Assembly (NCBI GenBank): GCA_022829145.1
Contig: CM040743.1
Span: 11,798,146 to 11,862,145, forward strand
From: Albula goreensis
Lineage: Eukaryota > Chordata > Actinopteri > Albuliformes > Albulidae
Reading direction: 5' to 3'
Length of the DNA stretch: 64,000 nucleotides
Shown: piece by piece, positions 44,421-58,394 of the stretch
How positions within the stretch are numbered: position 1 is the first letter of the stretch
Layout: every line of letters starts with the position of its first letter
Notes under the pieces: model-generated
Databases searched by the model: none
What the model was told of the DNA's origin: nothing
The model's input: only the letters and a program-made list of their open reading frames with translations
Program-made: the position numbers and the translations under genes

Positions 44421-46391
44421 TATGGTTGGACCCTTTAATTGCTACAAGTACTAGTGATGCGTAGCCCGATGCTGCCCATGGGCTCAGCCTCGGTCAGGCT
44501 ATAAAACATACACATCATCCTTGGGACAGCTCAAGATGGAGCAGGTCAAAGATTTCATAAAAAATATTTGGATAAAATGATACGAGAGTACGATTTGACT
44601 GCTTTTCTTAAAATGGAAGAAATAAGCCATTTTGCAGTGGTGGATACCCTGATTGGCTTCTGGATGAAGCAGCAAGAAACCTTTCTTTAGCTGGCTAAAA
44701 TGACCAACATGATTCAGGGATTAATGCATCCAGCCAGTGCACATTCAGCTCTGCTGGTCAACTGATAATACTGAGAAAGACTTAAACCAGGCACTGTTCA
44801 TATCACTCTTTTCTTACCACTAATCTTAATCTTCATTTTTCCTCAAAGACAAGGTTCTGCATGTATTTTAGAAAAACAATTTGCTTTCTCATAGTGTCAG
44901 AATGAGTGATGAGCTAATCTTACTTGCTAATCTATTGATTTATGTTGACTAGGTCCCCCTGCAACATTAGCTTGCAGCTAATTGCTATTGTTATTATTGC
45001 TATTATCAGACAGAACAGCTTACAAAATTAGGTGACATTAACTCCATGTTATAACAGCTAAGGCATGAGTCTAGAACAAAAAGTAACACACAGGGGATAA
45101 AACACTGGTGCCAAGAGCCATTATCATTTTATTGCAAACTTAGTGCTTAAAAGTTATACTAAAAGCAACATTATCTTCTGTCATATTACAGACACAGTTG
45201 TTAACCATGACCCATGGCAGCAACATTGTCTTTCTTTAAATTAACATAAATAGTGAAACTGCGCTCACACTATACAGGCTAACAGGGATGGGGTCCAAGA
45301 ATAGAGTGCATGCTTAATGATTCTGAGGAACTCTTGCCAGTTTGGCCTCAGCAAGTAGGAAAAAATTGTTGGGCAAGAGGACTCTTTTTGAACCATCCAA
45401 AAGCAATTTACTAAATAAATTCATAGCAGCTATAAAATGCAGCAAACATTCTTCCATCTAACGCTAATACAGTTCTGGTTGCCATTTGTTTGCCAAATAT
45501 AAGGCTGCACTCATTTCTCAGACATGTAAATTATAATGTCCAGCCAGAAACTGACCAATTAATTCTCAGGGGTCCTGGGTAGAAAATATTTGTGGGGACA
45601 GGGAGGGACCGTTCCTGGAACAGGTGGTTGCAGTTTATAATTATGGGGCTCTATATACAGATGGTATAGATTTCTGATGTCAGGCCTTTGAATTTACATA
45701 GTGAGCACATGTTCATAGCTTTGCATGACATTCATGCAAGATTTTAAAAGGTTTATTGAAATCTATCAAGCCTGTTGTATTGAAATGTATATATTTTAAT
45801 TCTGAATTACCAAACCTAGACACAATATCTGGTTGTAAACGTATTGTGTTTGGTGAAAAGCTCACCCATATTACAAGTGGCGGCCCTGTTGATCTCTCCT
45901 GTCAATCATTGAATATGACAAATTAAAAAGTTGGACGGTTGGTGCTCTAATATCCAGCCAATGAAAAGTGCCTCAGAAATTCTGAAGCTGAAATCAAATG
46001 AAAATCAATTTGATCAGGCAGTAGTTAAACCAAAGACTTTCCATGTGTGAATGAGACTGCAAATGAAATGACATGGGATGCTTGAAGGTCAACCTGGGCT
46101 GCACTGGTAGGTAGCTATTTATGTCACTCATAAACTCAGTGTTTAATCAGCAGGACTAAGGAAGAGCCTGTCTTTTAGCCAAAGCAGATATGCAGCATAG
46201 ATGCCTACCGCAGTGTGCAAAGCACATCGCTTCCTCTATCCTGCACAAGGCCAGGGCTGCATGACAAATGGCCTTCACGGCAGGTTGAGGACAGATTCAA
46301 AGAGGAAACAAACAGGCGTAGTACATTTTACGTGCATGTATTTGTCAGTGGAGAGGGTGGGAGGAAATGGCTTAACAGGCTTGGCTTAAAC

Positions 46392-46444
46392 ACAAGACAG
46401 TCGTCACAAAGTAAATTCTGGTTAGTCCACACCTACAAAACAAT
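46392..46444. repeat. 53-bp direct repeat, left copy
   Basis: Starts ACAAGACAGTCGTCACAAAG and ends ACAAAACAAT. It matches 46625-46677 at 51 of 53 positions. It directly precedes the SINE fragment. Confidence 0.95.
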
Positions 46445-46624
46445 GCAGCCTGTAGTCTAGTGGCAAAGGTACCCACAGCAAGAACACCACTGTTGTTGGA
46501 CCCTTGAGCAAGGCCCTTAACCCCACATTGCTCACAGGGGGCATTGGCCCTTGGTTAGCATAATTATCTGTGAGTCGCTTTGGATAAAAGTGTCAGTTAA
46601 ATGACCATAACGTCAAGTAATGTA
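46445..46624 (+). mobile_element. tRNA-derived SINE fragment (fish type)
   Basis: An A-box match TAGTCTAGTGG (46453-46463, consensus TRGYNNARNGG) is followed by the fish SINE body word CCCTTGAGCAAGGCCCTTAA. The 3' end reads GTCGCTTTGGATAAAAGTGT, then AAATGACCATAACGTCAAGTAATGTA. The B-box region is missing, so it is an internally deleted copy of about 180 bp. Families with this tail are widespread in ray-finned fish; the exact family was not determined. It is inserted in the plus orientation, antisense to EXT1, in intron 1. Confidence 0.8.
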
Positions 46625-46677
46625 ACAAGACAGTCATCACAAAGTAAATTCTGGTTAGTCCACACCTAAAAAACAAT
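46625..46677. repeat. 53-bp direct repeat, right copy
   Basis: Starts ACAAGACAGTCATCACAAAG. It has two substitutions relative to 46392-46444 and begins exactly where the SINE tail ends. Confidence 0.95.
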
Positions 46678-48950
46678 ATTACCAGTGTTGAACACTCAAA
46701 AATCAATACAATAAAAAAGTAAAAAAAAGAAGTTAGAATGTGGAAAATTGTATGACTCTCCATCTCCATTTTTTCTCATAGTGTGGTCTTAGGCTAATGT
46801 ATCCCACACGTTCTCTTCCAGCTGTCTGAGCAGATATGTATATTTACAAGGTCAGGCACATCGATGCAGGAAGTACACAAGATGCAAAGCAAAATGGCCA
46901 CCATGTTGTCAACCTTTCACAAAAGGTTGACCCACCATGATACCCAGTGACAAGACAACAAGATAAGATACATGGAGCTGTGCCACAGCAGTGTATTGAT
47001 CAAGAGTAGGTTTACACATGCGCACTTTCACAAAACACTCCCACATAAGATTCCTGATATATTCTGCTCATATCCTTACCCCTTCAGAGCAGTGCCCTCT
47101 CTAGCCGGCTCCCAGAATTTGTGTGGGGCTTTACTTTTTACAGTACGGACAGTGATCACAAAACCAATACTTTGAGTAAGCTTTCATTCTCACCCTTTCA
47201 CAGATGCTGCAAAACAATCAATATTAATCACAAGACATTGTGAAAGGAATGAATGGGGACAGATGCATGGATGTACACTGGTGACACTCACTTTCAAAGA
47301 TGGATTAAAAAGAAGGGAGTGTTTCACTGTTATTTCTGCCTTCTGAATCCAAATGCATGTAAGGAACCCCAAAATGGGCAGCAGGAATTGGGCTCATTAA
47401 TATTACCACCAACCAAAAATCTGTCACAGATCATAAGGTCTAGATTTTGCCTGTGGCCTCATCGCTCTTTGTGGCTTTCAAAACTCATTTCATCACACTA
47501 GGTGACTAATTACAGGAGCCTTGTCATGTCTGAAGGGGAGCATCATGGGATTCTTTCAGCAAAAGATACAGTACCCTGCTCAGGCACAAGATGCACCACA
47601 CACACAGGGCCATGACAAGCAGTCAGGGTTGAAAAACACATTCTCCTGTCACATTAGAGGAACAGGGCCACATCAGTGCCCTCTGACTTCTGACCCATTT
47701 TTGCCAACTCTGGCTCAGACGAATATCACTTTTACTCCATTAAAACCCTTGATTATTCTTTTGTCTCATTCTTATATTAATCTGCTGCATAGCACCAGGC
47801 CAGATCATACCTAAACATTACAGTTCACATACTTTCAAGGCAACTCATTAGTTCTGTTCTAGAACATGTGTCTTATAATTTCTTATGTTTCACCTGTTCA
47901 TAACTGTGTATGTAGAACAGAGGACGAGGAATGAGAGAGAAACATCTAAGTTTTAGTTTTTCTGTAACTGATTTTTCACCACTTGAGAATGCACTGGTAA
48001 TGTAATGCCTCACCAACATGTTACTGTAAGGTGTTCCATTAGGAAATCTCTCTGTGTACAAACCGGCAAGGCATGAACACATTCCCTAGTTTCTAATCTT
48101 TAGGGGATTTCTTTTTCACAGCAAATCCCTGCTCCTGCTCTAGATTTCATGCTATACCCCATCTAATAAACAGACTCACTGAAATGTGCTGTGTGATATT
48201 TCGTTTTTAAGAGCACTGTAAATAAAACATGGTTGACTGCTTTGATTATGAAATATGCATATTACCATTATTCCATAAATTAAATGACTATTAAATTACA
48301 TGTAAACCGACAGCCTACATAAGAAGCTAATTGCTACACACAAACATGGTGGAACACTCAAATCTTTGGTTCTCTGTAAAGTTACTGTAAGAGGGTAAAC
48401 ACCTGTACAGACCCCTCTGGCATTGGTGCCTTTAGCAGCTAAAAGACGCTTCTGTGGAAGTGACACGGGCAGTGGGGACATGTCTGGCATGAGGTGCCAT
48501 CGCTTGGCGGTGGCATCTGAAATCTCTGTGTAATCAATCCTAAGTGACGTCCTCTTTTATCCTCTGTGTCCTCCCATCAATCATGGCCACCCAGCAGAGA
48601 ACATCCCCCAACCCAATCTGTGAATCTCCCTCAGTCTTCCCCTCTCTCCTGGGGTTCACGCTCAAACTCTCTCTTCAGAGACAAAAGCCAGATTGCAATA
48701 GCTTGATGTGGAGGAATTGAGACAACAGGATTCTGCTTCCAACAACCCGTTAAAGGCAGAGAACTTAAAATGAGATAAAGTGGGGTCAATGTTCAGTACA
48801 TTTTGAATATATTTCAAATATATTCACAATCTGGGTCACAAAATGGAGTTGGGAAGTTTGGCAGAGGTACTACAAAGTCTTGGAATAAATCTTTACTCCA
48901 AGTTCTGCTGGCATACATAAAAATTATGATCTGCCTCCCAAGTGAATTAC

Positions 48951-48973
48951 AAAAAAAAAAAAAAAAAAAAAAA
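48951..48973. repeat. A23 homopolymer
   Basis: Twenty-three A's, followed 26 bp later by a second short A-run. It may mark an old retroposed tail, but no body was recognised. Confidence 0.9.
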
Positions 48974-51900
48974 GGGTCACATTTCTGTGCAATACATATT
49001 AAAAAAAAACAACGCCAAAAGCCTTTGTATGAAAGCAGGCTATTAGTTGTGGTAACTGTTCCCAGACAGAAACGCAGTAAACAACTGCAGAAAGCTTAAT
49101 GTAAAAACCTTGAGCGTTGTTTGAGTGTACCACAGGGACATGCAGAGGAGGCCGTAGTCCCAGGCAGCGCGAGATCCCCACAGTTAAGAGCACGAATACA
49201 TTATGCCGAGTAACAGCAATAGTGAATGCTCTGCTCTGGCGCCTGTGAAATGTGATACACTGTACCCACTCAATCTGAGTGATGAGCTTCAACGCTGAGA
49301 GGTAATAGCCTGTCCTAGACCCCACACCCTCCGCCCTAATATATCTTTACAGACACAAATGAGAAGGCAATCAATTGGGAAAAAGGAGCAGCAGACGAAG
49401 GTGTAGGCATGTGGAAGCGGAGGGGAGGGGGGTATTGGAAAGGCTGAGTAGCTTTTATATTTCACTCATTCAGGATGAAATTCTGATCACCGCCCACCAC
49501 TTGATGTGATTAAAGAGTCATGCACAATAAAAGGCATTCTTCTCTTTCCCTAACTAATCAAAGCCATAAAATCAAAAACTCTGCTTATGAGACTTTTGTT
49601 TACTTTAGATTTTTTGGCCATGGTCGCTGTGTTCATAGCCAAGCTTTCAGTCCTGGAAGGGGACTTGCCCCAGCAAATCGAAGATTTACAGGAGGCCATG
49701 CCAGGCAGTGCTTTTCCTTCCCCAGTCCTCATCCCTCTTCATTCCAGCATCATCCCCTCTTTGTAGACATTACTAAACACATATGAGCACCCTGCGTCTG
49801 GGGCGTAGCGCCAGATGAGCACAAAGCACCCTCTGTTGAGGCTGTTCGCCAACCCCTATTCGCAGCATAAAACAACATTAACACCACCACTTCATCTTCA
49901 GCTATGATGACTCTGCAGGCCCAACAATGGGACCAGACAGACCTACTTGCCTACAGTCAACAATGCAAAATGAGGTCTGTGACCAGAGCCACTCACAACT
50001 GTGATTTGGGGGAGGAGGGGGTTCAAAAGAAAGAAAAAGAATATATTTGTGCCAGGAAAAATGTCTGGTACAGTCAATGTATGACTGTATATAATATCCC
50101 TCCCCCTGCATCCCCTTGCAATTCTGTCACAACATCCTCTGACAGCCAGGTTCGGTTTGCCCCCGTAGGTCACCTGGTAAAGGATAAAATGGTTACATCC
50201 TCCCACACCGACCATAGGACTGGCCAACAAGCATATGAGGTCAAGTGGAGCAAAGGGGGAAAGAACACCTGGTCTCCATGGAGACCGGCTGCCCAGACTA
50301 AACAAACAAACCCAAATAAACAGAGTATCCTCCATGGCCTGAGGGAGAGAGTAAACAGAACCAGAGGAGCTGAAGACAAGCAGCCTTTAATTTCCCATCC
50401 TGCCCTGCTGCGGTGTCTCATCCACACCCATTAAAACACACCCACTAAAACAGTGGCTACGATATCACTGGCTGGTGTTTTACAGAGTTGGTGAATACAT
50501 TCATATGCATAAATTAAAATTCCAAGACTGCATGACTGGCATATTCTTCTCTGAATAATCCATTGGTGAGAAACTGTTTAACCTGTCCAGGCACAATACA
50601 GTTCATTCTCCCTTTCTCTCTTATACATACATGCACACACACACACACACACACAATATCCATGCACACTCACACTCACTCATAAACATTTATTCAAAAA
50701 GTCTGAGCTACTACCTGCTGGACACACTCATCCCGGAAAATCAGGACATTTTCATTAATAGAAAAACTTCCTATGCCATCCATCCAAAGGAAAAGTTACA
50801 AAGCAATCAATAAATAACTTTTTATTAACTTGCATCAAAACAAAAATGGAGAGTAAAACAGCCATCCACACGCAGGGACATCAAACATATCCATCAAAAA
50901 TAGAAACAAACTTCAGCACATATTGCAGGCTTTCATTTTCCCATTTCAATCCAGAAAGGTCTCCCATTCCGAACTTTATTTTTCATTGCACCAGCATTTG
51001 TAAGTCTTTCATGGGAAGTTAGATAAAAGCAGCCTTTTCTGTAGGAGCTGAAAAGATGGGCTGAAAGGCGTAACGACTGCCAGTGGCAAAGCCCGCACTG
51101 GTTGGGGCCCGCCCACTTGTTTCAGTGCACACTGGAAAGAGTTGGTAGTCTGGGAATTTTCACAGCCTAACATCAGCATAGTTCTCACGCCACAGCCAAT
51201 GCCCATCCACCACAACCACCCCCCACCACTCCCGGCCCCACACACAGACACATAGACCCAGAGACACACACACACCCCCAACCCCAGCCCCCCCAAGTCG
51301 CGGAACACCAGTAATCACCGGGCTACAGACATCTTTGTCCCACAAAGAGACATTCTCAGTTCCACACTAATTAAGACAACCCTTCAAACTCATCTTCAGG
51401 CGAACACTAACTGCACCCTGCTCAAGATGTGTATGTGAATTGGCTGACCGATGCAACAGAAAGCGTGAAGAGGTCACGAGCGGGGAAATGCAACGCCGTG
51501 TCAAGCCGGACCCAAGACCCAGTCATCCACCCCTGAGAGCAGCTTCCCATTGGAAGCAATGCAAAAGTCAAAGAGGCTCACAGCAGTCTCTATTATAGTC
51601 AATACATTCAGCTCAGAAAAACCACTGTTTGTCAGGGTGCAATCAAGTAAATCCCAATCACGTTAAATTATTTCGGTCATTGTTCATCAAAATTAGCCAA
51701 TATCAATGAGGCCTAAACCACTACACAAAACAATGTGTCAGGGGCATTTCATCTATTTATACCTCCTAACACAGTGCCAGCCTGATCTGAGGTGGTGGGT
51801 GGTAGGCCTGGATGAATTCAAATGAAAAGCCCCGTCAGCGATTATGGAGCATTTTTGGATCTGAGGCTCTCGTCAAATTTCATCGAGATGTGAACTGTAC

Positions 51901-52487
51901 AGCTTGACAGGTATGAATTAGACAGACTTTTAATGTACCCAGTGCTTGCTAAGTCGACTCTCTCTGTGCTTTGTACAGAAAGCTTTACAGAGTCAAAGGT
52001 GGCTAGCAGCAGTTGCAAAAGAAAGGAATGCTCCAGTTGGTGGGTTAGCAAATCACAAGACCAGCAAAGGGTCAATAGGCTGTTTGAGGGACATAATGAA
52101 AGGTTTTCTTACCTGTAAGATCAGCCCAATTGCAGGAGCAGAAACATGCAAAAAAGAGAGAGAGAGACTCATTAGTTCTGGATTTTCAGAAATTAATTTC
52201 AAAATCTAAACAAATACACCCTTCTGGTCAACCCAAAGGATAAAAACTCAAACTGCATAGCCAAAAAATGTTTTACATGGCAAAAACTAGTAATGGGAGG
52301 TGAGGTTTCATTGAATCGAAAATGGGACTAGGTAGAGCATCAGTGACTCATTGATTTGGACCAATGCCCACATGGGCTGTGAAGAGAATTAACATTATTA
52401 AATGTTTAAAACATGGCAATGATTTGGCAGCTAAGTGTAGTTCCACCCACCAACAGGTTCATGATACTTCACCTCAGCCATCACTAC

Positions 52488-52506
52488 AAAAAAAAAAAAA
52501 AAAAAA
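52488..52506. repeat. A19 homopolymer
   Basis: Nineteen A's in otherwise unremarkable intron. Confidence 0.9.
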
Positions 52507-54199
52507 CCATTGTGACATGTTGCTTGGCTATGCAGAGAATGCTGACACAGTGGATTCTGTGAGGTCACCAACTGCTCCAGAGGATGAAAGAGAATCTTGG
52601 CATGGATTGCATTTGTTTTATGCTTTCAATACATGTATTAAAGTCTTTATGTGATTGTTTAGTGTTTCTTCAGGTGCATTTTCACTGAGCTCACAGGTTG
52701 CATGGTTCCAAGCCCTTCCTCCCAGAACTCCAGCAGAGGGCCCCACCTCAGCTGGCCAAGGCCTCTGAGCAGAGGTGAAAGTAATTCTGACATTGTGCTG
52801 CAGAGAAACTGGGAGTGTCTAAGCTGCTCCACAAGTCCTGTCAACTTGCAAAAACAGAGGAGTGGAAATCACATGCTGCTCATCTTGACTTTGTAGCTGC
52901 ACTGATATTCTTTACTGTGGGGGCTGAATTAAATACATGCAAAGCTTTTACTGACAGAAGATTTCAGTCTTACAGCTGGGAGGATGCATGTGTTGACCTG
53001 GCACGTTTGTCCTCACGACTACCCAGGTGGATTAGATGTGAGCACAGGATAGAACATAAAACATAAACAGACAACACGCCTATCAGGTGGCATAGTGCTG
53101 TTCCAAGATGAAATGTGGCGTCATAATAGATTACGGTCAGCTGTATTCTGGAGCACAGCTGAAAAAGGCGTTCACCAAAAAAGCGAAGATGCATCTGAGA
53201 CTCCGGTGCTTTCCCCGCAATTAAACAATGTTCGGCAATCACAGTTAGCGCAATACTGCTCCTGCAATCTGATGACTCTGTGGGCAACTGTCTCCATACA
53301 GCTCTTATGGGCTTTGACCCACATGTAAATAATGGTCTGCTTTAGTGAAATGCAGCCAAGGAGGGAAAAAGCTTTCCAGGGATGATACAGCTTGTGTTTT
53401 GACTTGGTTTTTGTGTGATGAGCAAAACATAAGGGGCATGCCTTAATAATATCAGCTCCAAGATTCTGAGAATGACCACGATGAAAACAATGATTTTTTG
53501 AATAGTCAAATACAGGTTTCAAAGCTTTATTGACATTTAAAAGTAGATGACTTCTACTAGCTAATTACAACGGCCAATACTGTGGCAATAGCTAACTGCA
53601 ACCAAAAATTATGCCAGTACTGTCACAACGAAAATGAGCAAAGGAGCTCTATCCTGTGTTGTAGGTAGAATTAAGAGGAGTTACAGCAAGTTAATCATTT
53701 AACATTTCATGGTTCGTGGCAGTTACCATACCTTTCATGCAAAGTGAAACTGCTTCCAGACAGGAACTACAGCATATATTCCTCTCAGGTCCCACGGCCA
53801 TGTTTACTAACCCCACTCACAATGTATGCTTTCCTCTTCTGCTTAAATCACTTAAAAACCAAGCACCGGACAAGCAAGGCAGAAGAGAAGGCAAAGGTCC
53901 TGACTTTCTTATCCAAACACTAAGACTATTATTACTATGTAAATTGCCAAGACGCCCAAACAAACATTTAAGATGATTCCTTTGTGTTGCACACGGACTC
54001 TCTGAACTTCTAGCAAACGTAAATAACAGTGAACATTTTTTCCACCCACACATATATAAACTAAGACAAGAACAGATGGGATTTCATTTTTGATAATTTT
54101 CTATTTAAATATTCGTTAGAAATCATTTACGACTACTGGTAGTTACAGTTGTTATAGGTTCAGAATTTGGTTTCAGATTTTCCAGGATGAATCTCTTCC

Positions 54200-54560
54200 G
54201 TATTGACTGTCCGGCAGAACAAGCTCTGGCAGACTTTCTTGGTCTGAGTATGGGCAGCTCTGTATTTGAAGCCGGCACTTGGGTTTTTGCCAGTGACCAC
54301 TAAAGCGCTCTACCAGCTGGCATTACGCAATAGGAGGAAAGACTGAGGTTTCGGTTTATGGGATACGCCACTGACCATCAAAGGCAGGGTGGGAGCTCTG
54401 TGGCCGATGGAAGCAGAGGCGGCACAATTGTCCACCACGGTTTATAGCTCTTTATATGAAAGGGGGGCAGACACAGCATGGAATATTTCTACAATGAGGC
54501 CATCGCTCGGAGCCATTTCGCCATTTACCGTAAGACAATAAATCGTGCGGGGAACGGTTA
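54200..54560. promoter_or_regulatory. CpG-enriched candidate regulatory segment in intron 1
   Basis: About 17 CpGs by eye in 360 bp, dispersed within mixed-composition sequence that lacks simple repeats (for example GAAGCCGGCACTTGG and AATCGTGCGGGGAACGG). Flanks on both sides are AT-rich. No open frame of note spans it. A conserved enhancer is the leading guess. Confidence 0.3.
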
Positions 54561-57314
54561 TGCTGCACAGTGATTAATGAACATAATAAATCCTACAATT
54601 TCCCTACTTCCAATTTTAATTTGTTAAAACACGTTTTCTTTTTAAATGCATTGTGCTGGGGGCTGCATCAAACTTAAATATTACAATTTAATTAAAACAT
54701 TTTTAAAAGATAAATGTATGAGGTCGTTTCTGTGAGTGCAGTAACTGCCATATGGTGCATAAATAAGGGTTCCCTCCACTTGGAAAAACAGACTCTCCTT
54801 GCTGTACAGGAGAAGACACGTAAAGTATTCGCGTATGCACCATCAAATGCAAATACTGACTGGTGGAAATGCAGTCTTCCTCTACTGAACTGACAACTTA
54901 AAAACCTCTTATTCCCTGCGGCCATATCACGTAACGTTTCAAGTCAGCATTTGGGAAAAAAGGAGAAAAAAAAACCTCCGTACAGAGTATTTAAGCATCA
55001 GAACTCATGTCCTCGGGTAGGTGTAGCCAAATACTGTGCCCCGCCTCAAGCACGAACCTGGCAGACTAAATAAGACATTTCAAGCCGACCTAACAGAGTG
55101 AAGCTGGACTGGGCACGCTTGCTAATCTGTGAAGCATGGGACACCATCTGCATCGTGGTAAAAAAAAAAAAAAAAATAAGCATATTCAGATATTTAATGT
55201 TGACAGAACTCTAATTTGAGGAATGATGTACTGCTGTCAGCAGGAGAAAACCCTGACACCCTAACCTGGAACCTCAGGCAGCAGAAGTGAAAACATGTAT
55301 TATTACAGACAGGCATGAGAGATGTCCTTTCCTGCAGTAGGCCACGTGTTATGCTCTGGTAAAAGGCAGAGTAGATGGTTTTCTGTAGGTTTTCACCTGA
55401 AGTTCTTTGGGCTTAACTGATGCTTGATGACTGGTCACATTACCTGTGAAATACAAACACTACCCAACAGCGATAATGTATGAGAGGGCAACAGAGAGAA
55501 CATCGCTATACAAATCAAACCTGTAATTCTTCTGAGCTGACATATTTCAATGGTACCTTATCAGAAACAGCAATCAGTTGCCACAAGACCTATAAATATC
55601 TCAGTGTGGAGCATGATACCAGCCATATAAACATCGTGGCTGTTAGCACATTAGCCAAAATCAAGCTTCTGAGAACATGTCTGTGTGTTGCTGTATCTGT
55701 CTTCATGCTAGAACTGGGGATAGCCAGTGCTGGATTGCTTTTACAGGACTGCACTGTTCCATTAGGGGGCAAGGGGTATAATAGTTCTGGTAACAAGAAA
55801 AGGTGTTAGCACAGAAATTACATTACAAGGTTCTGGCAAGATATTACCGATAGTCTGAATCACACCTTGGTGGCAACAAAAAAAGATTAAACATTTACAT
55901 AAGAAGAACAGCACAGTTGTAAATGGAATCACATTAATCAAGGTATGAACTGTGCTGCATTTCAAAATTAATTTTGGCAGAGAGAAGGGTTCCCTTTCAG
56001 TATTGCAGGCCAGGTCAATAATTGCACCTCCTCAAAGAGCACCCGTTTGAGGAGTCGTAATGGCACAGCACTAGACAGGAAGTGCATCTGACATATCCTG
56101 CTCCAGGGTAGTCTAACAGTTCTGTACGCATGAGCAGAGCCCCATTTCCAGCCGATTGCACGGACCTTCAGGGAGCACTAGAAAATAACATCAATAACAA
56201 CCCACATAAACAGTGCATTAGTGTGAAAGAAACCTGTAAAGAAAACCTACAGAATTCCATGTATAACAAAATGCTAAGAATTAACATCCACAAAACCACT
56301 ACTGACAATTATATGATCTCAGCTTTGAATAAGGGACAACATTTTGTAAACAGTAGCGCAGTCTAAATACTCCTCACAAAGCGATGAGACCAGTGTAAAA
56401 TTTAGGGGGCTGAGTTTTGACATACACATGAGACATACTTAAAAGGACTTAATTACAATGGGGATTCTTTCATCTTAATGGAAACAGTCTTTCACACCAC
56501 CCTCATACCACCCCTAAAGGCTGCACCACACTCTGTAAAACTGCTGAGGAAAACATGAACCTTGTCTATAGTCTAAATGAGCACACATCCTGCAGGACAC
56601 CTGGCAGGCACTGTCTGGATTCCTCAATGCGTGTTTTTATAATTTTGTGTGTGAATTTATACATGTATTTATACAGTAGATTGATGGTTATGGTCGTCTC
56701 CATCTACATCCTAGGTTTGACATCCCTCCATCCCGACTTTTCAGTTGAATTGGGTTTCCACTATGTTAGGAATTTTCACCTACAGACTAAGAATATATTC
56801 CTTTATATGGCCTACACTGTGTGTTCACACTCTGTGTGTATGTGTATGTGAGGCCAATGAACAGTCCATTGAGATGCCTCACTGGCATTAAAGAATATAT
56901 ATCTAAAGAGAAAACATTCATGTCAAAAGTTCATTTTTTTACATCACTTACAACTACTTGTTGTCTAATGCCTATACTGAAAAACTGCAAGTAGCATGTA
57001 ATTTGACACAAAAGATTATACAATATGTTCCATGCTCAGAAATCCTATTTCATTCAATAATCATGTTAATTGTATCAGGACCATGAGTTATATGAAAAAC
57101 ATTTGATCTTTTTTTCAAAGTTTTTAAGACTATTGTAGAGTATGTGCCAGTATATAATCTCTGGTTGAGTCAGCTGAGCTCCTGCAGTTTTTAAATTGTC
57201 CTCTTAATTCCCCCGTTGTGACTAACAGGAGGGTAAATGTCAGCAGCAGTGGACTAGACTTGTAAAGCGCAGTCAGGTGACCGTGACTCACGCATTTCAA
57301 TAACAAAAAAAGGG

Positions 57315-57500
57315 CACACCGGTTGCCGCAAGGCGTCCCAATTACCCAGTGGGCCACGGCCGTGATGGATTGGTGGCTGACATTTCCGTGGCGCTGTGGA
57401 GGACGGGTTGACGATTCTGAGGCTAGAGCTTGGCAGGCTGTCACAGGCCCTTTTGGTGGGGGGGATCTGCCCTTTAGCGCCACCCGCAGGACATCGGGAG
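57315..57500. other. CpG-rich pocket in intron 1
   Basis: About 13 CpGs by eye in 185 bp (ACCGGTTGCCGCAAGGCG, GCCACGGCCGTG, GACGGGTTGACG) between AT-rich flanks. Open frames on both strands reflect the GC content. Confidence 0.3.
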
Positions 57501-57832
57501 GTGACGGTGTGAAAGGCAGAAGTTTATTCTTGCTTTCATATACCCCACTAGTCAATGGGAAATCATTCACCTTTGTTCAACTGGGGAGGGCAATTAAAGG
57601 ATTTTAAGACATGATTTTCTTGTTGCTCTGGTACTAGTATTTCTAGTACCGACCTGCAAATCTAATCCTATGATGTCTGTGTTTGAGTGTGGGTGTGTGT
57701 GTGTGCTCGTTCATATATTCATGTGATGAATGGTGTCTGTTTGCATGTATAAATATGTGTTTGTAATGCTTGTATGATGTATGTGCAAGCTTTCGCATGT
57801 GTAGGCTTGGTTGAGGTTTGTGTGCATGGTGT

Positions 57833-57864
<32 letters not shown>

Positions 57865-58220
57865 GTGGCTAAAATGGTACGTACGCAAAACGTCAGCATC
57901 TACTAAGAATGTGTTGCAGGACCTACACCTACACCTCATCCATCTTCATTTTACAGAGTGTCTGACTAAGTGTGTAAATGTATATCAGTATGGAACAAGA
58001 AACACCCCCTCCCCCCCCAATTTATGTAAAACTCTTTAAAATGACAGTCCTGAGGGGGTTGAAGCAATGACTGCAAACCAAAATCCCTGCCCTCCTTCTC
58101 TCTTCTAACCCCCCAGAATGAAATCCAATGACAGCCATGCCAGCTCTCATCAATGCTGAATAAGTCATTTGGCACGCTCCAGTGCGAAAACCCGTTTGCT
58201 CACTTCATTTCCACAGTGTC

Positions 58221-58243
58221 TTTTTTTTTTTTTTTTTTTTTTT
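58221..58243. repeat. T23 homopolymer
   Basis: Twenty-three T's, 51 bp before the (CA)49 array. Confidence 0.9.
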
Positions 58244-58293
58244 ACAGCCCAACCCCAATAGTTCCAATCTCCATCAGTGGGTACAGCATCATT

Positions 58294-58394
<101 letters not shown>

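Larger units (their letters stand above)
34453..46391 (-). other. ext1: EXT1 intron 1, third part
   Basis: No exon was recognised. Contents include (ACGC)10 at 35767-35806, an imperfect ATA/ACT trinucleotide region at 38852-38988, a GAATT-rich low-complexity tract at 39360-39620, and a 20-T run at 40970-40989. A gap-free AT-rich segment with many homeobox-type cores lies at 43610-44420. Confidence 0.85.
46678..54199 (-). other. ext1: EXT1 intron 1, fourth part
   Basis: No exon was recognised. It holds A-runs at 48951-48973 and 52488-52506, a short (CA)n at 50634-50654, and a C/CA-rich patch at 51215-51300. A 176-codon open frame at 49904-50434 is judged spurious. Confidence 0.85.

Noticed and set aside
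48951..49015. A-runs as tails of processed pseudogenes
   Set aside because: No gene-like or SINE-like body precedes the A-runs on the plus strand.
49904..50434. Longest open reading frame of the window (176 codons, plus strand)
   Set aside because: No recognisable domain, mixed composition, no splice or promoter context, and overlapping open frames on the other strand. Expected by chance in 64 kb.
57130..57570. 146-codon open frame on the minus strand
   Set aside because: No recognisable motif. It coincides with a GC-rich pocket and has a competing frame on the other strand.
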